Shown here: positions 13,519 through 28,500 of the stretch, piece after piece
How positions within the stretch are numbered: the stretch's first letter is position 1
How the letters are laid out: every line of letters starts with the position of its first letter
Assembly: GCA_949361645.1 (NCBI GenBank)
Contig: OX442420.1
Span: 6,162,782 to 6,226,781, forward strand
Reading direction: 5' to 3'
DNA length: 64,000 nucleotides
Origin: Spongilla lacustris
Lineage: Eukaryota > Porifera > Demospongiae > Spongillida > Spongillidae
Program-made: the position numbers and the translations under genes
Notes under the pieces: model-generated
Told to the model about the DNA's origin: nothing
The model's database searches: none
Seen by the model: the letters and a program-made list of their open reading frames with translations, nothing else

Positions 13519-16500
13519 TCTTAGGTATGACTTTGGTTTCTACCCCTCTCAGAATATGGAGGGCGTTAAGAAACATAGGAAAACATGTATTTTAAATTTT
13601 TATACTAAGAGTAACCCCCCTTTACAAAACACGGATGTATACATGTACATAGGTATATACACCACCTATGGCACCATATAGCAGTAAAAGATAAACTAAG
13701 GAATTAGGTATGTGTACTAGTAATACACTGCCTTAATTTACATCTTTCTTTCATTTAGGCATTGGCAAGAGCATAAAAAAAAAATTGCATAATGAAAGAA
13801 ACATAGAAGTTCAAGGGTAGTCATTTATACGGTCCACCCATGCGTAAACGAGTTTCTCTAGATTGTTCTATCCAAGGTTAGATTTGCAATTTAGCAAGAG
13901 GCACAATTCAGGTTTTACACATTTTGGCTACCTTGGAATATCCTTTGTATTATCCTGCGTGATAACAGCATTATCAATTATATAATGTGCTGCACATTTA
14001 ACTTGTGTTGATGAAGCTGTAATTCACTGCTTTGATCCTCTTAAAATTTTATAAAGCTAAACACTTTGGTCAGCATCAAGATTATGTACTGGTGCTCTTT
14101 CTAACTTTTGTTGAGATGCTATGGCCATATAAGAACCAAACTGTAAAATCAGAAACATTAGCAATAGCACACACTATGATCCAATATCATGACACAAAGC
14201 ACACCTTTCTATAAAACTGCAATCTTAAAACTTACAGGTGTTTAAATGAATAATGCACACAGCTACATGTAGAAGCTCACAATATTACATTTTGTAAGCA
14301 CACTTTATTTAGCACATAGGTTTTAATACCTGAACAGTATGCGCAATCATGTTGTGCAAGGTTACTTAACTGTATAGGTATTGAGTGCACACCCTCACAT
14401 AACAAAACAAGAGAATCTACCCATATGTTGGTCCACTCTGACCTGGGAACTTGCATGCATTCCCTCTCTTAAAAGAGCAGTCTTTCTATGAAAATCTAGC
14501 CAAAAACTTGAGACAATTGAGTTGATAAGCACACCATGACATAAAAACATCAGTAACATAAGAGTAGGTGTGTGTGTGTGCGTGTGTGTGTGCGTGTGTG
14601 TGTGTGTGTGTGCGTGTGTGTTATTTTCTATTTTCCTTTTCTACCACTCTGATAATATGTACTGTGTCACACTGAATGTGAAAAACTGGTTTATAAGAGT
14701 ATTAATACATTGCTTCTATACCCCTTCACATTTCAAAAGCATACCTAGAATGCATAATTGACTATCAGTGGCACAGTTAAATGCAGCCTTTTCCAAATTT
14801 AGGAGCTTAAAGCATTCAGTTCTAGCAGGCAAGAGATAAAGCCATTGAAAAGCAGGAGTACATTGCACTAGTAGATGTTGCCAATATATCACAAATAGCT
14901 CAACTAAGTACATGTATTAATGCACAAAAAGCAACACTATTCATTTTGGCAAAACACCATGAGTAAGATCACCTGATTTAAAGTAGCCTACACCTCCAAG
15001 GCATTTCCCCCCTTTAGTCCTTGTTTCTACTCGTGCCGTCCTCTGTTTTATTCATTCACGATATATGCAAGAACTTCAAGGGGTATGTACAGGGGGTTGT
15101 GAGGGGTTAAAAATTCTTTGAAATTTATTTTCACATTCAGTGTGACCCAGTACATATTTTCAGAGTGGTAGAAACAAGAAATTTTAAAAAAAGTGTCATA
15201 AGTCCCCCCCCCCCCCCCTAGACTCATAGTATGATATATGATAGGTGTTATACTGTTGTATAACTGCAATAAAATGATTCATTCTACCGTACACATGTAC
15301 ATTTGTCTTAGTGCACTTTAGTTTAATGCTAACCTTCTTTTTAGACATTAATGAATGTATTCCAAATGGAGGACTTGGACCATGTCAGCAAAATTGCACC
15401 AACACCATTGGATCTTTCATTTGCAGCTGTCAAAGTGGCTACACATCATCAGGATACAACTGTACTGGTATGAATAACATGATTAATAAGCCATTTTTTA
15501 AAGATTTGTCTACAAGTAAAGACATTGAACCTATTTAATAAACAATATTTAATATAGCACACCTGTTGGATACACATTTGCTAAAGATTGATATCAAAAT
15601 GAGCAGAAAAAAATATTTCAATCTAATTTTGATTTGTATATATTACCATGTCATTAACACTCTATTTTGTACATCGGACATGGACCAATCCACTCTGACA
15701 TACAAATGTACTGTTGCACTTTAGTTTACATGTGATTTGTTTTCTATTTAGACATTAATGAATGTATTCCAAATGGAGGACTTGGACCATGTCAGCAAAA
15801 TTGCACCAACACCATTGGATCTTTCATTTGCAGCTGTCAAAGTGGCTACACATCATCAGGATACAACTGTACTGGTATGAATTTGTGAATACAAGACCAT
15901 TTTTAAAGATTGTGTGCTATTTAATAAGCAAAATTAAATACCACACACAATCCCTTGTATGTCAAAATGAGCTGGAAAATATATTTACCATCCCCATGTA
16001 ATGTACTGTGCATTAAAACCCATCTGTAATATTTGGTAGGTATATATTGCAAAGATTAGCACTCCATATTGTACATTCATACAGAAATAATTCATTTTGC
16101 CATACACATGTACCTTTGTCTTTGTAAACTTTAGTTTAATGCTAATCTGTATCTTTTAGACATTAATGAATGTATTCCAAATGGAGGACTTGGACCATGT
16201 CAGCAAAATTGCACTAACACCATTGGATCTTTCATTTGCAGCTGTCAAAGTGGCTACACATCATCAGGATACAACTGTTCTGGTATGAATATGATGATAA
16301 AAAAACCCATTTTTAAGATTTGTCATTGCACTAGAGACATGAGCCCTATTTATCAAACAAGATTTAATACAGCACACCAATCAATTCTACATTTGGATAC
16401 ACATTAGCTAAAAAATGAGCAGTATATTTTTTGTATCATCCATGTAGTGTTGGTGTAATCTATGTTGTTATATATGTGCTTACTCTATAAAAGCAATACA

Positions 16501-19500
16501 ACAATCCACTCTGCTGTACACATGTACCTTTCTCTTAGTGCACTTTAGCTTCTGATTTGTCCTCTTTTAGACATTAATGAATGTAATCCAAATGGAGGAC
16601 TTGGACCATGTCAGCAAAATTGCAGCAACACTATTGGATCCTTCATTTGCAGCTGTCAAAGTGGCTACACATCATCAGGATACAACTGTACTGGTACGAA
16701 TACCATAACAATGTACACACATTAGATGTCTTATTAATGCATCTATTGATCTTGACTGTTGGAAAAAAGTACAGGAGGGCAATTTTGGTGAAACACGAAA
16801 ATAGGATGCTACACATTGAAAATTTGCCTAATTTTTCGTGGAAGGACATACCTCAAAATTAACTCACATTATAGCACATCTCTGAACCAAATGTTTCTAC
16901 GACTACATTACAGTAGCTTTAGATGCTAAATGGTTACCAAATGCTTCTACAGCTACATTATAGCACACCTCTGGTAGGAGCCTGGTAGTGATGTCACTAA
17001 TCTCATTCTGACAGATGGTAGGAATACCTGTGGTACATGTCAGTGCATAGTCATTAAAAAGAGCCACAAATGCATATATGTAGAGGGATTTGTTAGATAT
17101 CAAAGATTGTATTACATTTGGAGGACCAGAAAATGTCTTGTAACTTACCGCTGATGTTGAGTACAATTTGTTTGAAAAGAGGAATTTATGCACCTTCCTA
17201 TAGTTGTATCATGCAACTTTATGACCCCGAAAAAACGGTACCACATCTAAAAACTATGTACTGGTTTGACCTTTTTATTAGTAAAACACCATTCCAAAAA
17301 AGTATAAATTACTCAGTACAATTGGGTGAGCATTCTGATTTTATATTTTTTCCAATCACAAAAAAGATAGAAGGGAATTATCAGTATTCCACAAATGCCC
17401 CCATATTTCTCCGTATTACTCGTGGATGCGGTACCTGTTTAAAAGATTCATCACATTAATTAGCGCAATTTATTACAGCACAACAATCACTTGTACCTTG
17501 GCTAAATATTGATGTCAAAATGAGCAGGAATACATCCCATGTAATTTAGGTATTTCTGCGCAAGCATCTCGTTCCTCGAGTAACGTGTATAACATAAAAC
17601 ATATAGAGCACTATTAGGTACGCACAGGCGGATTTTGGGGGACCAATAATAATGATACACATCTTAGTAGTAGTCACTTTACTGATCTAGCAAGAGTAAG
17701 AGACAAGCAAATGTGCGTTACCCTTGGAGAATGAACGTTAGTCAATGGTAACGATCATTTAAACTTAACCCACCTATGGCCCTATGATGTTTGATACATG
17801 TACAATGTAGGTAAATTTTTCCATGAGATTGTATAATGATCCAATCTGCTGTACGCATGTACCTTTGTTGTAGTGCATGCACTTTAGTTCAAATCTATTC
17901 TGATTTTTCATCTTACAGACATTAATGAATGTATTCCAAATGGAGGACGTGGATCATGTCAGCAAAATTGCACCAACACCATTGGATCTTTCATTTGCAG
18001 CTGTCAAAGTGGCTACACATCATCAGGATACAACTGTTCTGGTATGAATATGATAATTTAAAAGCTATTTTTAAGATTTGTCGTTGACTAGAGATACATT
18101 TATGAGCCCTATTTATCATACAAGATTTAATACAGCACACCAATCATTCTACCTTTGGATACACATTTGCTACAAAATGAGCAGCATATTTTTTTCTATC
18201 ATCCATGTAGTGTTGGTGTAATCTATGTTGTTTTATAAGTGTTTACTCTATAAAAGCCACAATCCACTCTGCATTACACATGTACCTTTCTCCTAGTGCA
18301 CTTAAGCTTAATGCTGTTCTAATATGTCCACTTTTAGACATTAATGAATGTATTCCAAATCGCGGACTTGGACCATGCCAGCAAAATTGCACCAACACAA
18401 TTGGATCTTTCATTTGCAGCTGTCAAAGTGGCTACACATCATCAGGATACAACTGTACTGGTATGAGTATAAGGATCAAATGTACATTTTTTTTTTAAAC
18501 ATGGCATCCATGATAAACATGGGAAAATTTATTTCAATTTGGAGCAAACTGATAAAGATTAATCCCTGTAGAGAGAATTGAGTGGAGATTTCACTACATG
18601 TACAATAATGAAGCATACATGTATTCCATATACATTTATATAATACTTAAATTATATGTATTTAAAATAATTATAATTATTATTTATCATTATAATTATA
18701 TATATATATATGTTGTGTTTCTCGTTAGAAAGTACTCAGGATGTCAAAAGAATATAATATTGCAGGGAAATCACAGCGATACAAAGTAATACAGCCTATG
18801 TCAAACTATAGTAGAGCACGAAGAGAATGCACACTGACGTCTATTCCTGAATCATACACACAGTGAAATGCTTAAATAGCCAATAGAAAGTTCTAGAACA
18901 TGCATGCCCAACACATGTATAATTAACACCTAAAAGCAAGCCAGGTCATGCCAGAGCATGCTCCTTAACAATATAATTATATTTGTATCTCAAACAGACA
19001 TACCATTGGCTCAAATAGTCATTGCATAGTTGGGTGTTATCACGTAAGAAGTGCAGATGTTTTATTCCTTTTAGAGCATTCCAAAAAAATGCGTAAAAAC
19101 TGCATGAAGCGTCGTGAAAATGGTTTGAAATTGAGGCCCTAAGTTAAATCAACTCTCAAGGTAGGAGTGATATGCAGCGCAAGGTAATGAAATGACGGCA
19201 TTACTTCGAGTGAATTGCTGTGTGGGCAGACTTCAAGAATATTTTTTCATGTCTTAATTAATAAAAAGAATCTTTCTTCCTGTCATACATGTACAAAATA
19301 ACAGACCATGACTCTATCGAGGCAGGTACAGACTGAATGTTTTGTATGAACTTGCAATACTAGCCTCCACTGGCAGTTTGAATGGGCGGACCAGAAAATG
19401 CCTTGTAACTTACGGGGGTGATAACGAGTACAATTTGTTTGAAAAAAAAAAGGAATTTATGCACCTTCCTATAGTTGTGTAATGCAACTTTGAGTTCAAG

Positions 19501-22500
19501 GTGGTGGGAAACATGACCCTGTAAAAACGGTGCATTATGTACACGTGTACAGGTTAGACAGTTTTATTAGTACATGTATAAACCATTCCAAAAAAAGTAT
19601 AAATTACTCATTACAAATGGGTGAGCTTTCTGATTATACATTTTTCCATTCAAAAACACGATAGGACGGAATTATCAACATCCACAAATGTCCCCCGGCC
19701 ATATTTCCCCCGCGTTTCTCGTGGATGCGGTGTTTAAAGATTCATCACATTAGCACAATTTATTTTATACAATGTAAAAATCAATCACTTGTACCTTGGC
19801 TAAATATTGATGTCCAAATGAGCAGGAATAAATATCTCCCACTGAATCCCACGTAATGTAGGTATTTCTGCGCAAGCATCTCGTTCCCCGAGTAACGTGT
19901 ACATGTAACATATAACGTACGGAGCACTATTTGTTACGCACTGGTGGCTATTAAAAGAAGCAATAATTATGATACAAATCTTTATAGTCACTATATCTAG
20001 CACGAGTGAGAGGCAATCATATGTGCGTTACCCTTGGGGAATGAGCGTTATAGTTAAGGGTAACGATCATTTAAACTTAACCCACCTATGGCCCTACGAT
20101 GTTTAATAGGTATAGATTGCCATGAGATTGTATATCCCTCTGCTGCACACATGTACCTTTCTCTTAGTGCACTTAAGTTAAATTCTATTCTGATTTTTAT
20201 TTAATTGACATTAATGATTGCATTTCAAATCGAGGACTTAAACCATGTCACCGAAATTGCACCAACACCATTGGATCTTTCATTTGCATCTGTCAAAGTG
20301 GCTACACATCATACTGTTCTCGTATTTAAAAACCCATTTTTAAAAATTTGTCATTGTACTAGAGACATGAGCCCATTTATTAAAAAAGATTTAATGCATG
20401 CAGCACACCAACCAATTCTACCTTTGGATACACATTTGTTACAAAGTAAGCAGCACACTGCCTAATAGATATTAATGAATGCATATTAATGAATGTATTC
20501 CAAATGGAGGACTAGGAACATGTCAGCAAAATTGCACAAAAACAATTTTGATTGGACTAGATCTTTTATTTGCAGCTGTCAAAGTGGCTACACATCATCA
20601 GGATACAATGGTTCTGGTATGAATATGATTTATGACTCAAACTGCCTGCCCTGGTCAGAGTAAAACGTTTCTGGCAGGAAAAGCTGGCAGAACATTTCAT
20701 CGAGTAGCTTCTGTGCAATGGTAATGGCCTCTTGATTCGGGATTGCAAGGCTTCTATCCATTAGGTGAAATAATCAACTGTCACAGTATGTACTTGTTTC
20801 CTGACTTGGTCTGGAGAAGAGGCACAATGATATTTACAACCACCATTTGAATGGGTGAGATACTCTGAAGGGAAGCCTTGTTCTTAAGTGCTGGGGTCTT
20901 GCGGCTGGCACATGCAGTACACGTTCTGCACCAATCTCAGTCCGAATTCAAATAGCCAGGCCTATAGTGTGAGAGTTTCAGCTTCTGGAAGGTTTTCTCT
21001 TCTCCAAGGTGTCCTTCACATAAGCCATCATGTGTCTCTTCTAGCACCCTCTTCCTCAGACCAGCGGGAACCATCAACTGATACCAAATTTCGGAAGGCT
21101 TCTTAATGTCAAAATACTTCAGGTATATCACTCCCTCATGCAACACCTGCTGGTCCCAAATCTAGCATAGTCTCTGAAATTTGATGATCTTTCCTTCCTG
21201 TTCCTTTAAAGAAGGCAGAATGTTGGATTCATTGATCAATTAGAACTTTCCAGTCATTCTGTGTTTGCATCTTCCTTATCACCTCCATGTTCAGTCCTTG
21301 TTCCTTAGCAAGGTCACACTGAGTACACGGGAATCTGATAGAGCGTTGGCATTGGTGTGACGCAGGCCCTTACGATGGATGATTTCAAATTCAAACTGCT
21401 GCAGTTTTTTCCAGCCATCAGGCAACTTGTCCTTCCGGTTCCTTAATGTTTCAGTAAACTCATTGTAACGAACTTTGGTCAGTTTGTAGTTAAATTTGAG
21501 CCTCAGAAGGTATGGACGGAAGTAGAGGATGAATGTGACGACCACATGAAGCTCCTTTCTGGTTGCACAATAATTGTGTTTTGCTTTTGGCCAACAGTCG
21601 GCTCCAATACGCTGCAACCCGTTCTTGTCCTTGGCTGTCCAACTGTGACAAGACAGCACCGATGCTTTTGTTACTGGCGTCTGTGTCCATGCAGTATGAA
21701 AGGCTTGGTGAATTCTGGGTACACCAAAATTCTTGGTGATGACAGAAGATTCCTCGTAGTTCAGTTTAAAACTAGTAGTCACTATATCTAGCAAGAGGAA
21801 GAGGCAAGCAAATTTGCGTTACCCTTGTGGAATGAACGTTAGTCAAGGGTAACGATCATTTTAACCATAACCCACCTATGGCCCTATGATGTTTGATAGG
21901 TATATATTGCCATGAGATTGTATAACAGCAATACAACGATCCACTCTGCCATACACGTGTACCTTTGTCTTAGTGCAGTTTAGTTTAATGCTATTCTGGT
22001 TTTTCATCTAATGTCTATTAATGAATGTATTCCAAATGGAGGACTTGGACCATGTGATTAGTGGATAAACTCATCCAACATTTAAATCAAATTATAGCAC
22101 ATCTCTGATATGTGCTGTACCAGATGTTTCAACAACTTTATTACAGTAGCTGTAGATGCTTTACCAAATGCTAGGAGTGTCTCTGACAGATGGTAGGAAA
22201 TTAAAGTCACCTAAGGTACATGTCATTGCATAGTCATTAAAAAGAGCCACAAATGCATACATGTAGACGATTCAATGATTGTATTACAATTGGAGGACTT
22301 TGATTATGAGTTCGTTTGGATACACAATAGCTAGAATTTGAAGTCAAAATGAGCTGGAAATTTTATTTTCATACCCCATGGTTATGTAGGTTCTTTAAAC
22401 CATTTAAGAGGTTTGATCTGTATATATTACCATGTCATTAACACTCTATTTTGTACAATGGACAAGGACCAATCCACTCTGCCATACAAATGTACTGTTG

Positions 22501-25500
22501 CACTTTAGTTTACATGTAATTTGTTTTCTGTTTAGACATTAATGAATGTATTCCAAATGGAGGATTTGGACCATGCATACAAAATTGCACCAACACCATT
22601 GGATCTTTCATTTGCAGCTGTCAAAGTGGCTACACATCATCAGGATACAACTGTACTGGTATGAATATCATGGTTTCATCTTTTTATTTATAAAACACAT
22701 TTTAATACAGCACATCACTCACTTGTACCTTGGCTAAATATTGATTGCAAAACAAGCAGGGCACTATTATCTGCTATGTCATTTAGGTGATATAAGTATG
22801 ATATATGATAGGTATTATATTGCTGTATAACTGCAATAAAATGATCCATTCTACCGTACACATGTACATTTGTCTTAGTGCACTTTAGTTTAATGCTAAC
22901 CTTCTATTTAGACATTAATGAATGTATTCCAAATGGAGGACTTGGACCATGTCAGCAAAATTGCACCAACACCATTGGATCTTTCACTTGCAGCTGTCAA
23001 AGTGGCTACACATCATCAGGATACAACTGTACAGGTATGAATATAATGATTAATAAGCCATTTCTTAAAGATTTGTTTACATGTAAAGACCTTAACCGTA
23101 TTTATTAAACAATATTTAATATAGACACCAATAACATACCGTTGGATACACATTAGCTAAATATTGATATCACAATGAGCTGGAAAAAAAAATTTCAATC
23201 TAATTTTGGTGCTTTACCCCGTCTATAATGTTTGATCGGTATATATTACAAGGAAGTTAGAACTCAGTATCTTACATTGCACATAGATAAATATTGATGT
23301 TAAAATGAGCTGACAAAATATACTTACAACCCTATGTTATGTAAGTGCTTTATCACATCTATGATATTTGATAGGTATATACTACAAGGATTAGTGCTCC
23401 CTACTGTACATTGCTACAGGAACAATACACACATATATTAGTGCCCTATCATCTTTTAGACATTAATGAATGTATTCCAAATGGAGGACTTGGACCATGT
23501 CAGCAAAATTGCACCAACACAATTGGATCTTTCATGTGCAGCTGTCAAAGTGGCTACACATCATCAGGATACAACTGTACTGGTACGAATATGATGATTA
23601 ATAAGCAGAAACAATGCCTTATTAATGCATGTATTTATCTAGACTGTTGGGAATAAGTATATTACGGCAATCTTAGTGAAAAACCAAAATAGGATGCTAC
23701 AGATTGACATTTGCCTGATTTTAGTGAAAGGACTCATCCTACAATTAATTCACATTACAGTGTATCTCGCTGTACCAAACATTTGTATAAGTACATTACA
23801 ATAGCTATAGATGTTTTACCAAATGCTTCTACAGCTGCATTATAGCACACTTCTGATAGGTGTGCCTCTGACCGATGGTAGGAAATTAAAGCCAGCTATG
23901 GTACATGTCATTGTATAGTCATTAAAAAGAGCCACAAATGCATACATGTAGAGGATTTGTTAGATATACGATAGTACAATTGGAGGACTTTGATTATGTG
24001 TACATTTGGATACACAATACCTAAATATTGAAGTCAAAATGAGCTTGAAATTTTATTTTCAATCCCCCATATAATGTAAATGCTTTATACCATTTAAGAC
24101 ATTTGATCTATATATTACCATGTTGTTAACACTCAATATTGTACATTGGACATGGAACAATCCACTCTGCCATACACATGTACTGTTGCACTTTAGTTTA
24201 CATGTGATTTGTTTTCTGTTTAGACATTAATGAATGTATTCCAAATGGAGGACTTGGACCATGTCAGCAAAATTGCACCAACACCATTGGATCTTTCAAT
24301 TGCAGCTGTCAAAGTGGCTACAAATTATCACTATATAACTGTACTGGTATGAAATTGTGAATAAAAAACCATTTTAAGCTATCTATAAAGCAAATTTAAA
24401 TGCCACGCACCAATCATTTGTTCATTTGGATAGATATAAATGTCAAAATGAGCAGGAAAAAGTATATTTACAATCCACATGTAATGTAAGGTGGAGTACT
24501 TCAAAACCCGTCTGTAATATTTGACAGGTATATATTGCAAAGATTACCATTCCATATTTGTACATTCATGCAGAAATAATTCATTCTGCCATACACATGT
24601 ACCTTTGTCATGGTGAACTTTAGTTTAATGTTAATCTGTATCTTTTAGACACTAATGAATGTATTCCAAATGGAGGACTTGGACCATGTCAGCAAAATTG
24701 CACCAACACCAATGGATCTTTCATTTGCAGCTGTCAAAGTGGCTACACATCATCAGGATACAACTGTAATGGTATGTTAATAAGCCATTTTTTTAAAGAT
24801 TTGTCACCATGTAAAGACATTAAACCTATTTAATAAACAATATTTCATGTAGCACACCAATAACATACTGTTGGATGCACATTAGTTAAATATTGATATC
24901 AAAATGAGCTGAAAAAATATTTCAATCTAATTCAGGTCATTTACCCCATCTGTGATGTTTGATAGGTATCTATTGCAAGGAAGTTAGAACTCAGTATCCT
25001 ACATTGCACATAGCTAAATATTGATGCCAAAATGAGCTGACAAAATATACTTACAACCCCATGTTATATAGGTGCTTTAACCCATGTATGATATTTGATA
25101 GGTATGTTTTGCAAGGATAAGAATTCCCTACTGTACATTGCTACTGAAACAATACACACAAATATACCATTGTCTTAGTTCACTCTAGTCCACTGTTAAT
25201 CTGACCTATCGTCTTTTAGACATTAATGAATGCATTCCAAACGGAGGATTTGGACCATGTCAGCAAAATTGCACCAACACCATCGGATCTTTCATTTGCA
25301 GCTGTCTAAGTGGCTACACATCATCAGGATACAACTGTACTGGTATGAATATCATGAATACAAAACCATTTTTAAGATTAATCTTCGTTTATTAATACTG
25401 CACATCGATCACTTGTACTTTATTGGATACACATTTACTTAATATTGAGTCAAAATGAGCAGGAAAATTTTATTTTAAATCCCCATGTAATGTATGGTGC

Positions 25501-28500
25501 TTTAACCCATCTGTAATACAATTGCCAAGATTAACACTCCATATTGTACATTGATACAGAAACAAAGCACTCTGCTGTACACATGTACCTTTGTCTTAGC
25601 ACTTTAGTCAAATGCTATTCTGGTTTTTCATCTAATATACTATAATGAATGTATTCCAAATGGAGGACTTGGACCATGTCAGCAAAATTGCACCAACACC
25701 ATTGGATCTTTCATTTGCAGCTGTCAAAGTGGCTACACCTCATCAGGAATATGATGATCCAAAATCCATCTTTTTTTCATTTATAAACACGGCATCCATG
25801 AGAAATGCGAGGAAATTTATTCCATTTTTGGGGCAAATGGATAAAGATTCATTCCCTTTAGACAGAATTGAGTGGCAATTTCACTACATATACCATTATA
25901 ATGCATTTCCATAAATATATATATTAGTGTCTGAAAAATTCATACATACATGTACCATTGCTTTAAAGCGTCATTGCACAGTTGAGTATTATCGTGTAAA
26001 AAAGTGCTGATTTATTTTACTCCTGGAGCGTTACAGTAAAATGCATAAAAACTGCATGAAACGTCCAGATAATGCTTTAGAATTGAGGCTATAAGTTAAA
26101 TCACAACTCAAGGTAGTAGTGATAAGGTAATAAAATGGATACATTACTTCGAGTGGATTGTTATGTGGTCAGACTTCAAGAACCTTTCTTTCTGTCCTAA
26201 TAAAAAGAATCTTTCTTCCTGCCTTCCTAGATAACAGACCATGACTCTATCTAGGCTTGTACAGACTGAATGTGTTGATTGAATATGCAAAACTTGCCTC
26301 CTCTGGCAGTTTGAATGGACAGACCAGAAAACGTCTTGCAACATTTCACTGATAACGAGTACTATTTGTTTGAAAAAAGGAATTTATGCACCTTCCTATA
26401 TTCAAGGTGGTGGGAAACATGACCCCAAAATAAACAATACCACATCAAAAACTATGAACCAGTTCGACCTTTTTATTAGTAAAACACCATTCCAAAAAAA
26501 GTATAAACTACTCTTTACAAATGGGTGAGCTTTCTGATTATACAATCAAAAACACGATAGAATGGAATTACATATATCCACAAATGCCCCATATTTCCCT
26601 GCGTTTCTCCTGGATGCGGTGTTAATAAGAGATTCAACACATTGGAGCAATTTATTTAACACAATGTAATACAGCACAACAATCACTTGTAAATGTCAAA
26701 ATTAGCAGGACTAAATATCTCCCATGTAATGTAGGTGACATACATGTAAGGTGTTTCTTTGCAAGCATCTTGTTCCCCGAGTAACATGTATAACATATAC
26801 CTAGTAGTCACTATATCTAGCAAGAGTAAGAGGCAAGCAAATGTGCGTTACCCTTGGGGAATGAACCTTAGTCAAGGGTAACGATCATTTAAATCTTAAC
26901 CCACCTATGGCCCTATGATGTTCGATAGGTATATATTGCCAAGAGATTGTATAACAGCAATACAACAATCCACTATGCTGTACACATGCATGCATCTTTG
27001 TCTTAGTGCACTTCAGTTTAATGCTATTCTGGTTTTTCATTTAGTAGACATTAATGAATGTATTCCAAATGGAGGACTTGGACCATGTCAGCAAAATTGC
27101 ACCAACACCATTGGATCTTTCATTTGCAGCTGTCAAAGTGGCTACACATCATCAGGATACAACTGTACTGGTAAGAAGATAATGATTATTAAGCCGTTCT
27201 TAAGATTTAATTTTGTAGTAGAGACATGAACCCTATTTATTGAACAAAATTTAATACAGCACATCATGATATCAATTCTACCTTCAGATACAGATTAAAA
27301 TGAGCAGGAAATATTTATTTCTATCCCCCATGTAACGTCGGTGTTATCCATGATGCTTTAGGTGTGTATTCTACATGTATAAAAAAAAGCCATAATATAA
27401 TCAATTCTGCCACACACATGTACATGTACCTTCATCTCTGTGCAATTTAATTTAATGCTATTCTGATTTGTTAATTTGTTTAGACATTAATGAATGTATT
27501 CCAAATGGAGTACTTGGACCATGTCAGCAAGATTGCACCAACACAATTGGATCTTTCATGTGCAGCTGTCAAAGTGGCTACACATCATCAGGATACAGCT
27601 GTACTGGTATGAATATGATGATTATAAAGCCATTTTTCTGAAGATATTCTATATTTTAATACAGCACATTAAACACTTGTACCTTGGATTAATAATGATT
27701 GCAAATACAGCAGGGGGAAAAAAATTCTGTTATCTCCTATATATGATATTTGATAGGTATTACATTGCTGTATAAATGCAATAAAGTGATCCATTCTACC
27801 GTACACAAGTACATTTGTCTTAGCCCACTGTAGTTTAATGCTAATCTACTATTTAGACATTAGTGAATGTATTCCAAATGGAGGAATTGGACCATGTCAG
27901 CAAAATTGCACCAACACCATTGAATTTTTCATTTGCAGCTGTCAAAGTAGCTACAAATCATCAGGATACAACTGTACTTGTATGAATATGATGATCCAAA
28001 ATCATAATTTATCACCACTTCCGTGAAACTATAATTAGATGACTTTTCTCGTCGAACTCAATATTCAGAAAATTAGTCTCATTGATCCTATTTGCTATAT
28101 AAAATATATCATTACACAGCTAATCTATCGCTGAGCTGTCATGAGCAATTGCTAAGCATTTATTACTCTTTATAAATGAGTGAGCTTTCTGATTATATGC
28201 AATCAAAAACACAATAGGAGGGAATTACCAATATTCACAAATGCCCGCATATTTCACGTGTATGCGGTGTTTAAAAGAATCATCATATTAGCGCAATTTA
28301 ATTAATAAAATGTAATACAGCACAACTATCACTTGTACCTTGGCTAAATATTGATGTCAATATGAGCAGGAATAAATATCTCCCATGTAATGCACATGTA
28401 GGTGGTATAAGGTCTTACTGTGCAAGTATCTCGTTCCCCGAGTAACATAAAACGTACGGAGCATTATTAGTTACGCACAGGCGAATATTCATATTGGGAA

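Larger units (their letters stand above)
13479..15221. mobile_element. Poly-G/poly-C-ended element with 7-bp target duplication
   Basis: ACTCATA (13472-13478) and ACTCATA (15222-15228) flank a 1743-bp segment. It starts CTGTAGGGGG plus a long G run and ends in a C run plus TAG, so the termini are inverted. Inside the ends, GGTTTCTACCCCTCTCAGAATATG (left) resembles the reverse complement of the right end (TTGTTTCTACCACTCTGAAAATATG), and a third copy lies at about 14638-14730. No transposase seen. Confidence 0.75.
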
